From: Frankia canadensis
Lineage (GTDB): Bacteria; Actinomycetota; Actinomycetes; Frankiales; Frankiaceae
Assembly: GCF_900197875.1 (NCBI RefSeq)
Contig: NZ_FZMO01000279.1
Span: forward strand, 1-42,514
DNA length: 42,514 nucleotides
Reading direction: 5' to 3'
Made by a program: the position numbers and the translations under genes. The stretch's first letter is position 1. Each line of letters begins with the position of its first letter. Under the pieces are notes generated by a model. The model was not told the DNA's origin. It saw nothing but the letters and a program-made list of their open reading frames with translations, and did not search any database. Of this stretch, positions 1-9,383 are shown piece by piece.

Positions 1-325
1 CGGCCTCGCCCGGGCGTTGACGCTGAACGAGCCGCAGGTCGCGCTCCGCGACGGGAGGTGGAGGTGGCGGTGGCCGTGGGTGTGGACGAGGTGGTGGGCG
101 AGGATGCGGGCGAGGGTGCCGGTGCCGCCGGTGATGAGGATGGTGCCGTTGCGGTCCCAGCCGAGGGCGGACAGGTCGCGGGGGGTGTCGGGGGGTGTGG
201 TGTTCCTGTCGGTGGCCGGCCGCGCGGGTGCCGTGATCTCGACCGGCGCGAGTCGGGGCACGAGGACCGCCCCGTCGCGGAGCGCGACCTGCGGCTCGTT
301 CAGCGTCAACGCCCGGGCGAGGCCG
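1..325. repeat. Perfect 55-bp inverted repeat at the window end (1-55 versus 271-325)
   Basis: The reverse complement of 1-55 equals 271-325 without mismatch. On the plus strand, 1-55 re-encodes part of the PKS linker (TLNEPQVALRDG), which is also read on the minus strand at 271-325. The KR Rossmann segment stops making sense exactly at the junction (55/56). This is what a fold-back or chimeric read at a contig end looks like; a real short inversion-duplication is less likely. Confidence 0.9.
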
Positions 326-3300
326 TCGTACCCGGCCGGGGCGAGATCGACCAGCACGAAGCAGTCCGGGTTCTCCGACTGAGCGGTGCGCACCAGTCCC
401 CAGACACCCGCCCGAGCCAGGTCGGCCAGGTCGTCACCGGGCACGGCGGCGACGGCGCCCCGGGTGAGCAGCACCAGCCGGGAACCGGCCAGCCGCGGCT
501 CGGCCAGCCAGCCCTGCAGCAGGGCCAGCGCGTCGGCCGTGCACCGCCCGACACCGTCGTCGCCGGTGCCGGCGGATCCCGGGTCGCTCAACAGAGCCAG
601 CACGACCTGCGGCGCTTCGGTGTGAGGGTCCGCGTCGAGGGCGGCGCGCAGCGTGGCCAGATCCGCGACCTCGTCCAGCTGCCCGCCGGGGCACGCCGCG
701 GCCAGACCGGTGCGCCCGGCCTGGTGACCGCCCGGGCCGACGAGTGCCGCCCAGCGGCCGGACGGCACCCGCTGCAGCTCGTCGGCGGCGGGCACCCAGT
801 CCACGCGGTACAGCGCGCCGCCGCCGCGGGTGGCCGGCAGCCCGCCGGCGGGCAGCGGCCGCAGCACCAGGCTCGCCACCGACGCCACCGGTGCGCCGAC
901 GTGGTCGGCGACGGCGAGCGCGATCCGGTCCTCGCCGAGCGGCGAGATCCGAACACGGAGCTGGGCCGCGCCGGACGCGTGCAGACGCGCCCCGGACAGG
1001 GCGAACGGCAGCCGGATCGGTGCGGTCGCCTCCGCCGAGCCCACCGCCGGGTGCAGGGCGGCGTCGAGCAGGGCCGGGTGCAGGCCGAAGGCGGTCGCCT
1101 CCGAACGGGCCGGTTCGGGCAGCCGCACGTCGGCGAACAGGTCGTCGCCGGCCCGCCACGCGGCGGTCAGCCCCCCGAACGCGGGCCCATAGCCATAGCC
1201 GCGGTGCGCGAGGCGGCTGACCAGAGCGTCGACGTCGACCGCGGCGGCGCGCGGCGGTGGCCAGGAGCCGGGGTCCGCCCAGCCCCACCGGTCCTCGTCG
1301 TCACCGGCCGGCACCGGGGCGGACGGGTGCTGGCTGATGCGTGTGTCATCCGCGGGGCGCAGGACGCCGTGGGCGTGCCGGGTCCAGGAGTCCTGGTCGG
1401 CCTCGGTGTCGGCACGTCCGTAGAGGGCGATCTCGCGGCGCCCGTCCTCGCCGGGAGCGGTCAGGGTGACCTGCAGCCGCACCCCGCCCTGCGCGGGCAG
1501 AGCCAGCGGAGCCTCCAGGGTGAGCTCGTCGAGCTCGTCGCGGCCGGCCAGGTCCGCCGCGCGCCAGGCCAGCTCCAGCAGGGCCGTGCCGGGCAGCACC
1601 GGCACGCCGTGCACGGCATGGTCCGCGAGCCAGGGATGCGTGCGCAGGGAGATCCATCCGGTGAGCAGGTGGCCACCGGTGCCGAGCGTCGCCGCGGCGC
1701 CGAGCAGGGGATGACGAGCGGGGTCCAGTCCGGCCAGCGGCAGCCGGGGCGAGCGCTCGGGTGCGGTGAGCCAGAACCGTTGGCGTTGGAACGGATACGT
1801 CGGCAGGTCGACGCGACGCGGTCGGCTGGGGTCCGCCCCGTGATCCGGTGTGGGCGCCGCGTCGCCGCCCGGGCCCGCGTCCGGGCCGGCGGGGACAGGA
1901 TGTGCGGCGGCGACGAGGCCGGTGAGATCGACCGGCACACCCTCGACGTGCACGCGGGCGGCGGCCTCGAGGAAACGGGCCTGGCCGCCGTCGCCGCGGC
2001 GCAGCGTGCCGGTGACCGTGTGCTGCTCGCCGGGTGCCGCGGCGTCGAGGACGTCCTGGACGGGAACGGTGAGCACGGGATGCGGACTGGCCTCGACGAA
2101 GACCCGGTGCCCGTCGGCCCGCAGCACCCGCACCGTCTGCGCGAAGCGCACGGTCTGGCGCAGGTTGCGGTACCAGTAGTCGGCGTCCAGGCCGGCGGTG
2201 TCGACGCGCGACGCGCTGACCGTCGAGTAGAACGGCACGTCGGCCGGGTGCGGTGCGATGCCCGCGAGCGCCTGGAGCAGGTCCGTGCGCAGCGGTTCGA
2301 CCTGCGGGGAGTGCGAGGCGTAGGTGACCGGCAGCCGCTGTGTCCGGATGCCGTCGCGCTCGCAGGCGGCCAGCAGCTCCGCGAGCGCGGCCAGCTCCCC
2401 GGAGACGACGGTGGCGTGCGGCCCGTTGACGACGGCGACCGCCAGCCGTCCCGACCAGGGTTCCAGGAGACCGTCGGCCCGGTCGGCCGGCAGCGCCACC
2501 GACGCCATGCCGCCGCGGCCCGCCAGCGCGGAGCCGATGATCTGACTGCGCAGCGCCACGACCCGCGCCGCGTCGTCGAGGGACAGCGCGCCGGCGACAT
2601 GAGCGGCGGCGATCTCCCCCTGTGAGTGACCGACGACCGCCTCGGGCTCGACGCCGACGGACCGCCACAGCGCGGCCAGCGCCACCGCGAGCGCGAACGA
2701 CGCGGGCTGCACCACCTCGACCCGCTCCAGCTCGTCGCCCGTGCCCGCCGTGAGCAGGTCGACCAGGGAGAAGTCCACGAAGGGCGCGAGGGCGTCGGCG
2801 CAGGCGTGGATCCGCTCGCGGAACACCGCGCTGGTGCGCAGGAGCTCGGCGCCCATGCCGGGCCACTGGGCGCCCTGGCCCGGAAAGACGAGGACACTGC
2901 GGCCGGTGGCCTCGGCCACCCCCTGGACCAGACCTGGCTCCTGCTCGCCGGCGGCGAGCGCGTCCAGCCCGCGCAGCAGGTCGGCCCGTCCGCTGCCGAG
3001 GATGACGGCGCGGTGCTCGAACGTCGCCCGGCTGTGCGCGAGCGAGTGGGCGATGTCGGCGTCGCGCAGCCGTGGCCGGGCTCCCAGCCAGTCGCGCAGA
3101 CGCGCCGCCGCGTCCCGCAGTGCCGCCGGCCCGCGGGCGGACAGCGCCCAGGGCAGGACCGTCGCCGGGTGATCCCCGTCCGGGCCGTCCTCGCCACGGT
3201 CGTGCGTGGTGGAGCGGTACCCGTCCGGGTTGTCCGCGTCGGAACCGTGCACGTCGGAACCGTGCACGTCGGAACCGTGCACGTCGGAACCGTGCACGTC

Positions 3301-6300
3301 GGAACGGGGCGCGCCGGAGCTGTTCGCGTCAGAGCTGTTCGCGTCGAGGCGGGCGTCCACTGGTGCCGCCTCCAGCACGACGTGCGCGTTCGTGCCGCTG
3401 ATGCCGAACGAGGAGACCGCGCACCGGCGCGGGCCCACACCGGCCGGCCAGCTCACCGGTTCGGTCAGCAGGGCCAGGGCACCCCGTGACCAGTTCACGT
3501 GCGGCGACGGCGCGTCCACGTGCAACGTGCGGGGCAGCAGCCCGTGGCGCATCGCCAGGACCATCTTGATGACCCCGCCGACGCCGGCGGCGGCCTGGGT
3601 GTGCCCGATGTTCGACTTGAGCGAGCCGAGAAAGACCGGAGCGTCGCTCGGCCGGTCCCGGCCGTACGTCGCCAGCAGCGCCTCCGCCTCGATCGGGTCG
3701 CCGAGGGAGGTGCCGGTGCCGTGCGCCTCGACCGCGTCGACGGTCCGCGCGCCGAGGTCGGCACTGGCCAGGGCCGCGCGGATCACCCGTTCCTGGGCGG
3801 GACCGCTCGGCGCGGTCAGGCCGTTGCTCGCGCCGTCCTGGTTGATCGCCGAGCCGCGCAGGATCGCGAGCACCGGGTGGCCCTGGCGGCGGGCCTCGCC
3901 CAACCGCGCCAGAACGACGACGCCGACCCCTTCGGCCCATCCGGTGCCGTCCGCCGCGGCGGCGAACGCCTTGCACCGTCCGTCCGGGGCCAGTCCGCGT
4001 TGCCGGGCGAACTCGACGAACATGCCGGGGGAGGCCATCACGGTCGCGCCGGCGGCGACGGCGAGGGTGCACTCGCCGCCCAGCAGCGCCTGCCGGGCCA
4101 GGTGCATGGCCACCAGCGACGACGAGCAGGCGGTGTCGATCGTCACCGCGGGCCCCTCGAGGCCCAGGGTGTAGGCGAGCCGGCCGGAGGCGACGGAGGT
4201 GGTGGTGCCGGTCAGCAGGTAGCCCTCGGCCCCGGGCGCGGGTTCGTGCAGCCGCGGGCCGTACTCCTGCGCGGTGACGCCGACGTAGATGCCCGTCGCG
4301 CTGCCGCGCAGGCTGGACGGGTCGATCCCGGCGCGTTCCAGCGCCTCCCAGGAGGTCTCCAGCAGCAGCCGCTGCTGCGGGTCCATCGCGCTCGCCTCGC
4401 GGGCGCTGATGCCGAAGAACCCCGGGTCGAACTGGTCGGCGCCGTCGAGGAACCCGCCCTGGTCGGTGTAGGTGGTGCCGGCGGCGTCGGGATCGTGCAG
4501 GGCGTCGACGTCCCAGCCGCGGTCGCGGGGGAAGGGGCCGACAGCGTCGCGGCCGTCGACGACCAGCCGCCACAGCTGCTCCGGCGAGGTGACGCCACCC
4601 GGATAGCGACACGCCATGCCGACGATCGCGATCTGCCCGTCGTCGTCGCCGTGCTGGCTGTTCCCGGCGCCCCGGGACTGCCCGCCGGCCTGGCTCGGCC
4701 GCTCGGCGCCGCCGGCCCGCAGCAGGTCGTCGAGGTGATCGATGAGCCCGTCGGGCGTCGGATGGTTGTAGATCAGGGTGCCGGCCAGCGGCAGACCGGT
4801 CGTGGCCGCCAGCCGTTCGCCGAGCTCGACCCCGCCGAGCGAGTCGAAGCCGAGGTCCCGGAAGCTGCGGGTGGTGTCGACGGCGCCCGCATGGGCGTGG
4901 CCCAGAACCGCGGCCGCGCTGGCCCGCACCAGGTCCCCCAGAACACGACGCCGGTCGCCCCGGGAGAGCCGGGACAGCTCGGCCGCTGTGTCGGCCGCGA
5001 CCGCGTCGTGGTCGGCGGCAGGGATGCCGGCCGCCGCGGCGGGGGCGGCATCCTGGGCGCCGTCCGCGCTGGCCGGCTCGGGCAGGGGGGTGAGGGACAC
5101 GGGTTCGCCCCCGGCGCGCTCGACGCCGTCGAGCCAGTACCGCGTCCGCTCGAAGGCATACCCGGGCAGCCTGACCCGCCGCGCCCCCAGGCCGTCGAAG
5201 GCGGCGCTCCACCGCGCCGGCACGCCGTGGACGCTCGCCCGCGCAAGTCCGGTGAGGAACGTCGCCTGTTCGTCCTGACCTCGGCGCAGCAGCGGTGCCA
5301 CCACCGGCGACTCGCCGTCGGGCGGGTCGGCGAGGCTCGCCCGGGTCATGCCGCTGAGCTGGCCGCCCGGTCCGACCTCGACGAACACCGCGGCGCCGAG
5401 CCGGCGCAGGTGGCGGACACCGGCCATGAACCGCACCGCCGACCGGGCGTGGGCGACCCAGTAGTCCGGGGAGGTGAGCTCGTCCGCGGTCGCGATCAGG
5501 CCCGTGACGTTCGAGACGACCGGCAGCGCCGGCGGGGCGAACGACAACCCGCGGGCGATCCGGCCGAACTCGTCGAGGATCGCGTCCATGTGCGGGGAGT
5601 GGAAGGCGTGACTGACCCGCAGCCGGGTCGCGCGGTAGCCGCGTTCCCGCCAGCGCCGTGCCAGGTCGGTCACCGCCGCCTCGTCACCGGAGACCACCAG
5701 CGCCCGCGGGCCGTTGACGGCGGCGATGCCCAGGTTCGCGTCCTGCCCGGCGAGCAGCGCGGTGATCTCCTCCTCGGTGGCCTCCAGCGCGGCCATCGCG
5801 CCGGTGGCGCGCACCGCCTGCATCAGGCGTCCCCGGGCGGCGACCAGCGCGCAGGCGTCGGCCAGCGGCAGCACCCCGGCGAGGTGTGCCGCGGTCAGCT
5901 CGCCGATGGAATGCCCGGCCAGCAGATCCGGGCGCACCCCGAACGTGCCGAGCAGGCGGTGCAGCGCGACACCCAGGGCGAACAGCGCCGGCTGGGTGTA
6001 GGCGGTGCGGTCGAGCAGCGCCGCGTCGGGGGTGTCGCCCCGCGCGGCCAGGACGTGGCGCAGGGGCCGCTCCAGGAACTCGTCGAAGTGGGCGCTCACC
6101 TCGGCCAGCGCCGCGGCGAAGACCGGGTACCGCGCGGCGAGGTCGGCGCCCGCACGGGCGTACTGGCTGCCCTGGCCGGGGAACAGAAACGCGACGCGAC
6201 CGCCACCGGCCCGGCCCTCGACACGCCGCGCCCCCGGCCCGGTGGTCGCCTCCGGCGCGCCGGAGGCGACCGAGCGCAGGCCGTCGAGGAGCTCCTCCCG

Positions 6301-7920
6301 GTCGCGGCCCAGCACGACGGCACGGTGCTCGAAGACGGATCGGGTGGTGGTCAGCGAGTAGCCGACGTCGACCGGGTCCGTGGCCGGCCCGTCGAGCAGG
6401 GCGGCCAGCCGCCGCGCCTGGACGCGCAGGGCCCGCGGGCTGCGCGCGGACAGGACCTGCGGGACGAGGTCGGCGGGACGGTCCCCGTCCGCGGGGCCCT
6501 GCCGCCGCCGAGCCGGCGCGGGCGGCTCGGGCGGCTCGGGCGGCGCGAGCGGGGACGGCGCCTCGGCGAGGACGACGTGGCAGTTGGTGCCGCCCATGCC
6601 GAAGGAGCTGACACCGGCGACCAGGGGACGGTCGGGCCGGGGCCAGGGGCCCAGCTCGGTGCGCACCCGAAGGCCTAGCTCGGCCAGGGGGATGCGCGGA
6701 TGGGGCCGCTCGAAGTTCAGGCTCGGCGGCACCTGTCGGTGCCGGATGCACAGCGCCGCCTTGACCAGCCCGACGATCCCGGCGGCGCCCTCCAGGTGGC
6801 CGACGTTCGTCTTCGCCGAGCCGACCAGCAGCGGATCCGCCGCGGGCCGGCCGGCGCCGAGCGCGGCGCCGAGCGCGGCCGCCTCGACCGGGTCGCCGAG
6901 CGCGGTGCCGGTCCCGTGCAGCTCCACGTACTGCGCGTCGGCCGGGTCGGTCCGCGCGCGGGCGTACGCGGTCCGCAGCACCTCCTGCTGCCCCCGCGGG
7001 CTGGGGACGGTCAGGCCGTCCGTCGTCCCGTCGTTGTTCACCGCGCTGCCGCGCAGGACGCACACGATGTCGTCGCCCGCGGCCAGCGCGTCCGACAGCC
7101 GGCGCAGGACGACGACCGCGCCGCCCTCACCGCGCACGTAGCCGTTGGCCCGAGCATCGAAGGTGTGGCAGCGCCCGTCAGGCGACAGGCCGCCGAAGCG
7201 GGCGGCGGCCAGGCTGCTCTGCGCGGCGAGCACGACGTTGACCCCGCCGGCGAGCACCAGGTCGGACTCGCCGCGACGCAGGCTCTCGCAGGCCAGGTGG
7301 ACGGCGACGAGCGAGGACGACTGGCCCGAGTCCACGCTCAGGCTCGGTCCGTGCAGGCCGAGGGCGTAGGAGACGCGGTTGGCGATGATCCCGTGGTTGA
7401 GGCCGGCCAGGGTGTGGGCGCCGATCGCCGGGGCGCCGGCGCGGGCGGTCAGGGTGGCGTAGTCGCTGCCGATGGCACCGACGAAGACGCCGACGGCGTG
7501 CGCGCCGAGGCCCGCGGGTAGCAGTCCGGCGTCCTCCAGGGCATGCCAGCACAGCTCCAGGGCGATCCGCTGCTGGGGGTCCATCGCCGAGGCCTCGCGG
7601 GGCGAGATTCCAAAGAAGCCGGCGTCGAAGTCGGCCACCCCGTCGACGAACGCGCCGAAGCGGGTGTGCCCCGTCCCGGGCAGCTCGGCCGGGCTCCAGC
7701 GGTCGGCGGGGACCTCGGTCACGGCGTCGACGCCGTCCCGGAGCAGACGCCAGAACGCGTCGATGTCCTCGGCTCTGGGAAGGCGGCAGGACATGCCGAT
7801 CACGGCGATCGGCTCGTCCGCATGGTGACCGGCGAGCTGGTGACCGGTGGGCTGGTGACCGGTGGGCTGGTGACCGGTGGGCTGGTGACCGTCGGGCGTC
7901 GCGGGCGGGGGCGGGTTCAT
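1..7920 (-). CDS. Modular type I polyketide synthase, KSQ loading module plus first extension module (3' end outside window)
   Basis: One frame stays open from ATG 7920 to the window edge (about 2640 codons). Approximate residues: KSQ 30-455, AT 575-880, ACP 990-1065, KS 1093-1520, AT 1675-1975, DH 2080-2345, KR from 2380. The first KS has VDSGQSSS with Gln200 where the nucleophilic Cys belongs, so it should decarboxylate malonyl-ACP to the acetyl starter. The first AT has GHSIGE (Ser671) and HAFH, predicting malonyl-CoA. The ACP has GFDSL (Ser1027). KS2 has DTACSSS (Cys1265). AT2 has GHSQGE (Ser1766) and YASH, predicting methylmalonyl-CoA. DH has H2101 in HAVHGVPVLP and D2286 in LLDAALH. The KR NADPH site TGGTGTLA is near 2597-2604; no ER lies before it, and the KR catalytic part is cut off. 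ATG overlaps the upstream stop (ATGA), so the two genes are coupled. Residues from position 55 down come from the fold-back and are not native. Confidence 0.93.
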   Translation of the reverse strand, partial: MNPPPPATPDGHQPTGHQPTGHQPTGHQLAGHHADEPIAVIGMSCRLPRAEDIDAFWRLLRDGVDAVTEVPADRWSPAELPGTGHTRFGAFVDGVADFDAGFFGISPREASAMDPQQRIALELCWHALEDAGLLPAGLGAHAVGVFVGAIGSDYATLTARAGAPAIGAHTLAGLNHGIIANRVSYALGLHGPSLSVDSGQSSSLVAVHLACESLRRGESDLVLAGGVNVVLAAQSSLAAARFGGLSPDGRCHTFDARANGYVRGEGGAVVVLRRLSDALAAGDDIVCVLRGSAVNNDGTTDGLTVPSPRGQQEVLRTAYARARTDPADAQYVELHGTGTALGDPVEAAALGAALGAGRPAADPLLVGSAKTNVGHLEGAAGIVGLVKAALCIRHRQVPPSLNFERPHPRIPLAELGLRVRTELGPWPRPDRPLVAGVSSFGMGGTNCHVVLAEAPSPLAPPEPPEPPAPARRRQGPADGDRPADLVPQVLSARSPRALRVQARRLAALLDGPATDPVDVGYSLTTTRSVFEHRAVVLGRDREELLDGLRSVASGAPEATTGPGARRVEGRAGGGRVAFLFPGQGSQYARAGADLAARYPVFAAALAEVSAHFDEFLERPLRHVLAARGDTPDAALLDRTAYTQPALFALGVALHRLLGTFGVRPDLLAGHSIGELTAAHLAGVLPLADACALVAARGRLMQAVRATGAMAALEATEEEITALLAGQDANLGIAAVNGPRALVVSGDEAAVTDLARRWRERGYRATRLRVSHAFHSPHMDAILDEFGRIARGLSFAPPALPVVSNVTGLIATADELTSPDYWVAHARSAVRFMAGVRHLRRLGAAVFVEVGPGGQLSGMTRASLADPPDGESPVVAPLLRRGQDEQATFLTGLARASVHGVPARWSAAFDGLGARRVRLPGYAFERTRYWLDGVERAGGEPVSLTPLPEPASADGAQDAAPAAAAGIPAADHDAVAADTAAELSRLSRGDRRRVLGDLVRASAAAVLGHAHAGAVDTTRSFRDLGFDSLGGVELGERLAATTGLPLAGTLIYNHPTPDGLIDHLDDLLRAGGAERPSQAGGQSRGAGNSQHGDDDGQIAIVGMACRYPGGVTSPEQLWRLVVDGRDAVGPFPRDRGWDVDALHDPDAAGTTYTDQGGFLDGADQFDPGFFGISAREASAMDPQQRLLLETSWEALERAGIDPSSLRGSATGIYVGVTAQEYGPRLHEPAPGAEGYLLTGTTTSVASGRLAYTLGLEGPAVTIDTACSSSLVAMHLARQALLGGECTLAVAAGATVMASPGMFVEFARQRGLAPDGRCKAFAAAADGTGWAEGVGVVVLARLGEARRQGHPVLAILRGSAINQDGASNGLTAPSGPAQERVIRAALASADLGARTVDAVEAHGTGTSLGDPIEAEALLATYGRDRPSDAPVFLGSLKSNIGHTQAAAGVGGVIKMVLAMRHGLLPRTLHVDAPSPHVNWSRGALALLTEPVSWPAGVGPRRCAVSSFGISGTNAHVVLEAAPVDARLDANSSDANSSGAPRSDVHGSDVHGSDVHGSDVHGSDADNPDGYRSTTHDRGEDGPDGDHPATVLPWALSARGPAALRDAAARLRDWLGARPRLRDADIAHSLAHSRATFEHRAVILGSGRADLLRGLDALAAGEQEPGLVQGVAEATGRSVLVFPGQGAQWPGMGAELLRTSAVFRERIHACADALAPFVDFSLVDLLTAGTGDELERVEVVQPASFALAVALAALWRSVGVEPEAVVGHSQGEIAAAHVAGALSLDDAARVVALRSQIIGSALAGRGGMASVALPADRADGLLEPWSGRLAVAVVNGPHATVVSGELAALAELLAACERDGIRTQRLPVTYASHSPQVEPLRTDLLQALAGIAPHPADVPFYSTVSASRVDTAGLDADYWYRNLRQTVRFAQTVRVLRADGHRVFVEASPHPVLTVPVQDVLDAAAPGEQHTVTGTLRRGDGGQARFLEAAARVHVEGVPVDLTGLVAAAHPVPAGPDAGPGGDAAPTPDHGADPSRPRRVDLPTYPFQRQRFWLTAPERSPRLPLAGLDPARHPLLGAAATLGTGGHLLTGWISLRTHPWLADHAVHGVPVLPGTALLELAWRAADLAGRDELDELTLEAPLALPAQGGVRLQVTLTAPGEDGRREIALYGRADTEADQDSWTRHAHGVLRPADDTRISQHPSAPVPAGDDEDRWGWADPGSWPPPRAAAVDVDALVSRLAHRGYGYGPAFGGLTAAWRAGDDLFADVRLPEPARSEATAFGLHPALLDAALHPAVGSAEATAPIRLPFALSGARLHASGAAQLRVRISPLGEDRIALAVADHVGAPVASVASLVLRPLPAGGLPATRGGGALYRVDWVPAADELQRVPSGRWAALVGPGGHQAGRTGLAAACPGGQLDEVADLATLRAALDADPHTEAPQVVLALLSDPGSAGTGDDGVGRCTADALALLQGWLAEPRLAGSRLVLLTRGAVAAVPGDDLADLARAGVWGLVRTAQSENPDCFVLVDLAPAGYDGLARALTLNEPQVALRDGAVLVPRLAPVEITAPARPATDRNTTPPDTPRDLSALGWDRNGTILITGGTGTLARILAHHLVHTHGHRHLHLPSRSATCGSFSVNARARP
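3241..3300. repeat. Four perfect 15-bp tandem repeats inside the PKS
   Basis: The unit ggaaccgtgcacgtc occurs four times head to tail. On the coding strand it gives (DVHGS)x4 at about residues 1540-1560. Just beside it (3317-3346) a second 15-bp unit occurs twice and encodes DANSS-like residues. The array sits in the linker between KS2 and AT2, in frame, so copy-number change would only lengthen the linker. Confidence 0.95.
7846..7890. repeat. Three perfect 15-bp tandem repeats at the PKS N-terminus
   Basis: The unit ggtgggctggtgacc occurs three times, with a fourth imperfect copy at 7831-7845. On the coding strand it gives GHQPT repeats just after the start codon, ahead of the KSQ domain, where extension modules would carry a docking region. 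The unit differs from the one at 3241-3300 but has the same 15-bp length. Confidence 0.95.
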
Positions 7921-9089
7921 CGGGTCTCCTCGTCCTGGCTCGTCGTTCCCGCGGTCGTCGGCGCCGCGCCGATCGCCCCGGCAGGGTGGGGGAGACGGCC
8001 GGCGACGCGGTGCCCGGCCCGCAGCAGCGCCACCGAGGGGCCGAGCAGGGCCCGTCTCGCGGTGCGTGCGCCATGCATGCGCAGGACGGAGCGCAGCAGC
8101 CATGGCCCGGTGACGGCGACGTGCCGGGGGGAGCCATGCACGTCGTCGTGTTCGAGCAGGTCGAGCCGGCGCACATGGCGGCGTAGCAGATCGATGTCGG
8201 CGGCCGGGATGATCTCGTCCTGGCGGCTGGCCACGTAGGCGACGGGAATGTCGAGGGCCGTGAGCTGCCCGGGGGTGAGGGCCCGCTCCCGCAGGTGCTC
8301 GCCGACCGCGTCGACGGTCGTGCCGGTCAGATGGGCGAGGGTGGCCAGGGTGATCCGGGGCAGCCCGCGCTGCCACGCCGGATCCGCGAAGGCGCCGTGC
8401 ACGGGCGCCCCGACCGTGGCGACGCCACGGACGCGCGGGTCGTCCAGCGCGCACCGCAACGCGAGATGGCCGCTGAAGCTCAGCATCATCGCGAAGGTCC
8501 GGCTGGTGTCGGCCCGGCCGTCGAGCGCGTCGAGCAGGCCGGAGAGAAAACGCCAGCTGCCATCGTCGTACGGAACGGTGCTGGCGCCGGCCCGCGGCAT
8601 ATCCGTGACTATTCCGCTGATGCCGAAAAGCCGCATGCGCAGCAACACGGGGGCCCACTGCTCCTTGGTGCTGACTATTCCCCCCATCAGCACCACGAAC
8701 GGCCCCTTCGGCCTGGTTTCGCGAGCGGTGAATCCGCTTGCCCAGCAGGTGACGGAACCGCCGTCGACCGCCAGGGTGAGCTCCTGCAGATCGACGTTCC
8801 GGTCGGCCCGCCAGCGGCGGAACTCCGCGACGGACAGCTCCAGGGCGCGCTGGCGGCCCGGCCCGTCGACATAGGGGAACCTGGCCATCGTGTACAGGCG
8901 GGCGGCCAGCAGCGGCCGGCCCCGCTCGGACTGTCCGCGGGCGGCGGCGCTCCATTCCGCGGTCCAGGAACCGGGACCCTCACCGTCATGGGTGACGCGG
9001 GCGAGGACATCGCGCTGGACGCGGTCGGGAACACGTTGCGCGCGAGCGTGGACAGCGGCGAAAACCCGGAGTTCCTCGACGTCGTTCAC
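7917..9089 (-). CDS. Alpha/beta-hydrolase, FrsA/Ayg1 type; candidate acetate-eliminating enzyme of tetronate assembly (Agg5/AbyA5-like)
   Basis: 390 aa from a GTG start. It has an N-terminal helical part (about 1-100) and a hydrolase core with the GGIVSTKEQW loop (136-145) typical of FrsA/Ayg1-like enzymes. The likely triad is Ser204 (MLSFSG), Asp291 (RQDEIIP) and His318 (DDVHG). The nucleophile elbow is unusual: positions that are Gly in the usual GxSxG are Met and Ser. The stop overlaps the PKS start by ATGA, so it is the first gene of the PKS operon. It is divergent from an E2-like acyltransferase; in agglomerin and abyssomicin pathways such a pair acetylates and then eliminates acetate from the tetronate hydroxymethyl group. 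That role is inferred from context; a chain-shortening or ester hydrolase is the alternative. Confidence 0.8.
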   Translation of the reverse strand: MNDVEELRVFAAVHARAQRVPDRVQRDVLARVTHDGEGPGSWTAEWSAAARGQSERGRPLLAARLYTMARFPYVDGPGRQRALELSVAEFRRWRADRNVDLQELTLAVDGGSVTCWASGFTARETRPKGPFVVLMGGIVSTKEQWAPVLLRMRLFGISGIVTDMPRAGASTVPYDDGSWRFLSGLLDALDGRADTSRTFAMMLSFSGHLALRCALDDPRVRGVATVGAPVHGAFADPAWQRGLPRITLATLAHLTGTTVDAVGEHLRERALTPGQLTALDIPVAYVASRQDEIIPAADIDLLRRHVRRLDLLEHDDVHGSPRHVAVTGPWLLRSVLRMHGARTARRALLGPSVALLRAGHRVAGRLPHPAGAIGAAPTTAGTTSQDEETR

Positions 9090-9383
9090 TGCGTTTCCAT
9101 CCTCCGTTCCGCTGCCGCGCGAACGCCGTCACAGCCCGGCTCACCGCTGTACGGCGCTTGCGGTCGAGTTTTTCGACGCTCATCGTCGGGCGACTTCCTG
9201 AAGCCGAACTAGCCTCGTTCTTGCGCGGCGCGGGAACACCCGCCTCGACCTGGCAGGAAAGATTGTCGTAAGCGCCTCTTTAGCGGGCCGGGTGATTCTG
9301 CCGAGGCCCGCGCGGTACCGGGTCCGCCGGCGGCTGGCGCCGGCGGGACGAGCAGCGGCCGAGCATGGTGGGAGACCACACAG
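9090..9383. promoter_or_regulatory. Divergent promoter region between PKS operon and acyltransferase-thioesterase operon
   Basis: 294 bp with no convincing gene, between two outward-reading starts (GTG 9089 minus, GTG 9384 plus). It must hold promoters for both halves of the cluster. A GGGAG at about 9370-9374 is a good ribosome site for the plus-strand gene, and a GGAGG-like stretch precedes the minus-strand gene. A small inverted motif gtcga-N5-tcgac lies near 9163-9177. I could not assign -35/-10 boxes. Confidence 0.6.

Noticed and set aside
3241-3300. Possible CRISPR-like array
   Set aside because: 15-bp units are contiguous, without spacers, and in frame inside a PKS gene.
58-7521. Very long plus-strand open frames opposite the PKS (up to about 1060 codons)
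   Set aside because: They are mirror frames of high-G+C coding DNA: Gly/Arg/Val/Gln-rich text with no domain, while the minus strand reads clean KS, AT, DH and ACP motifs.
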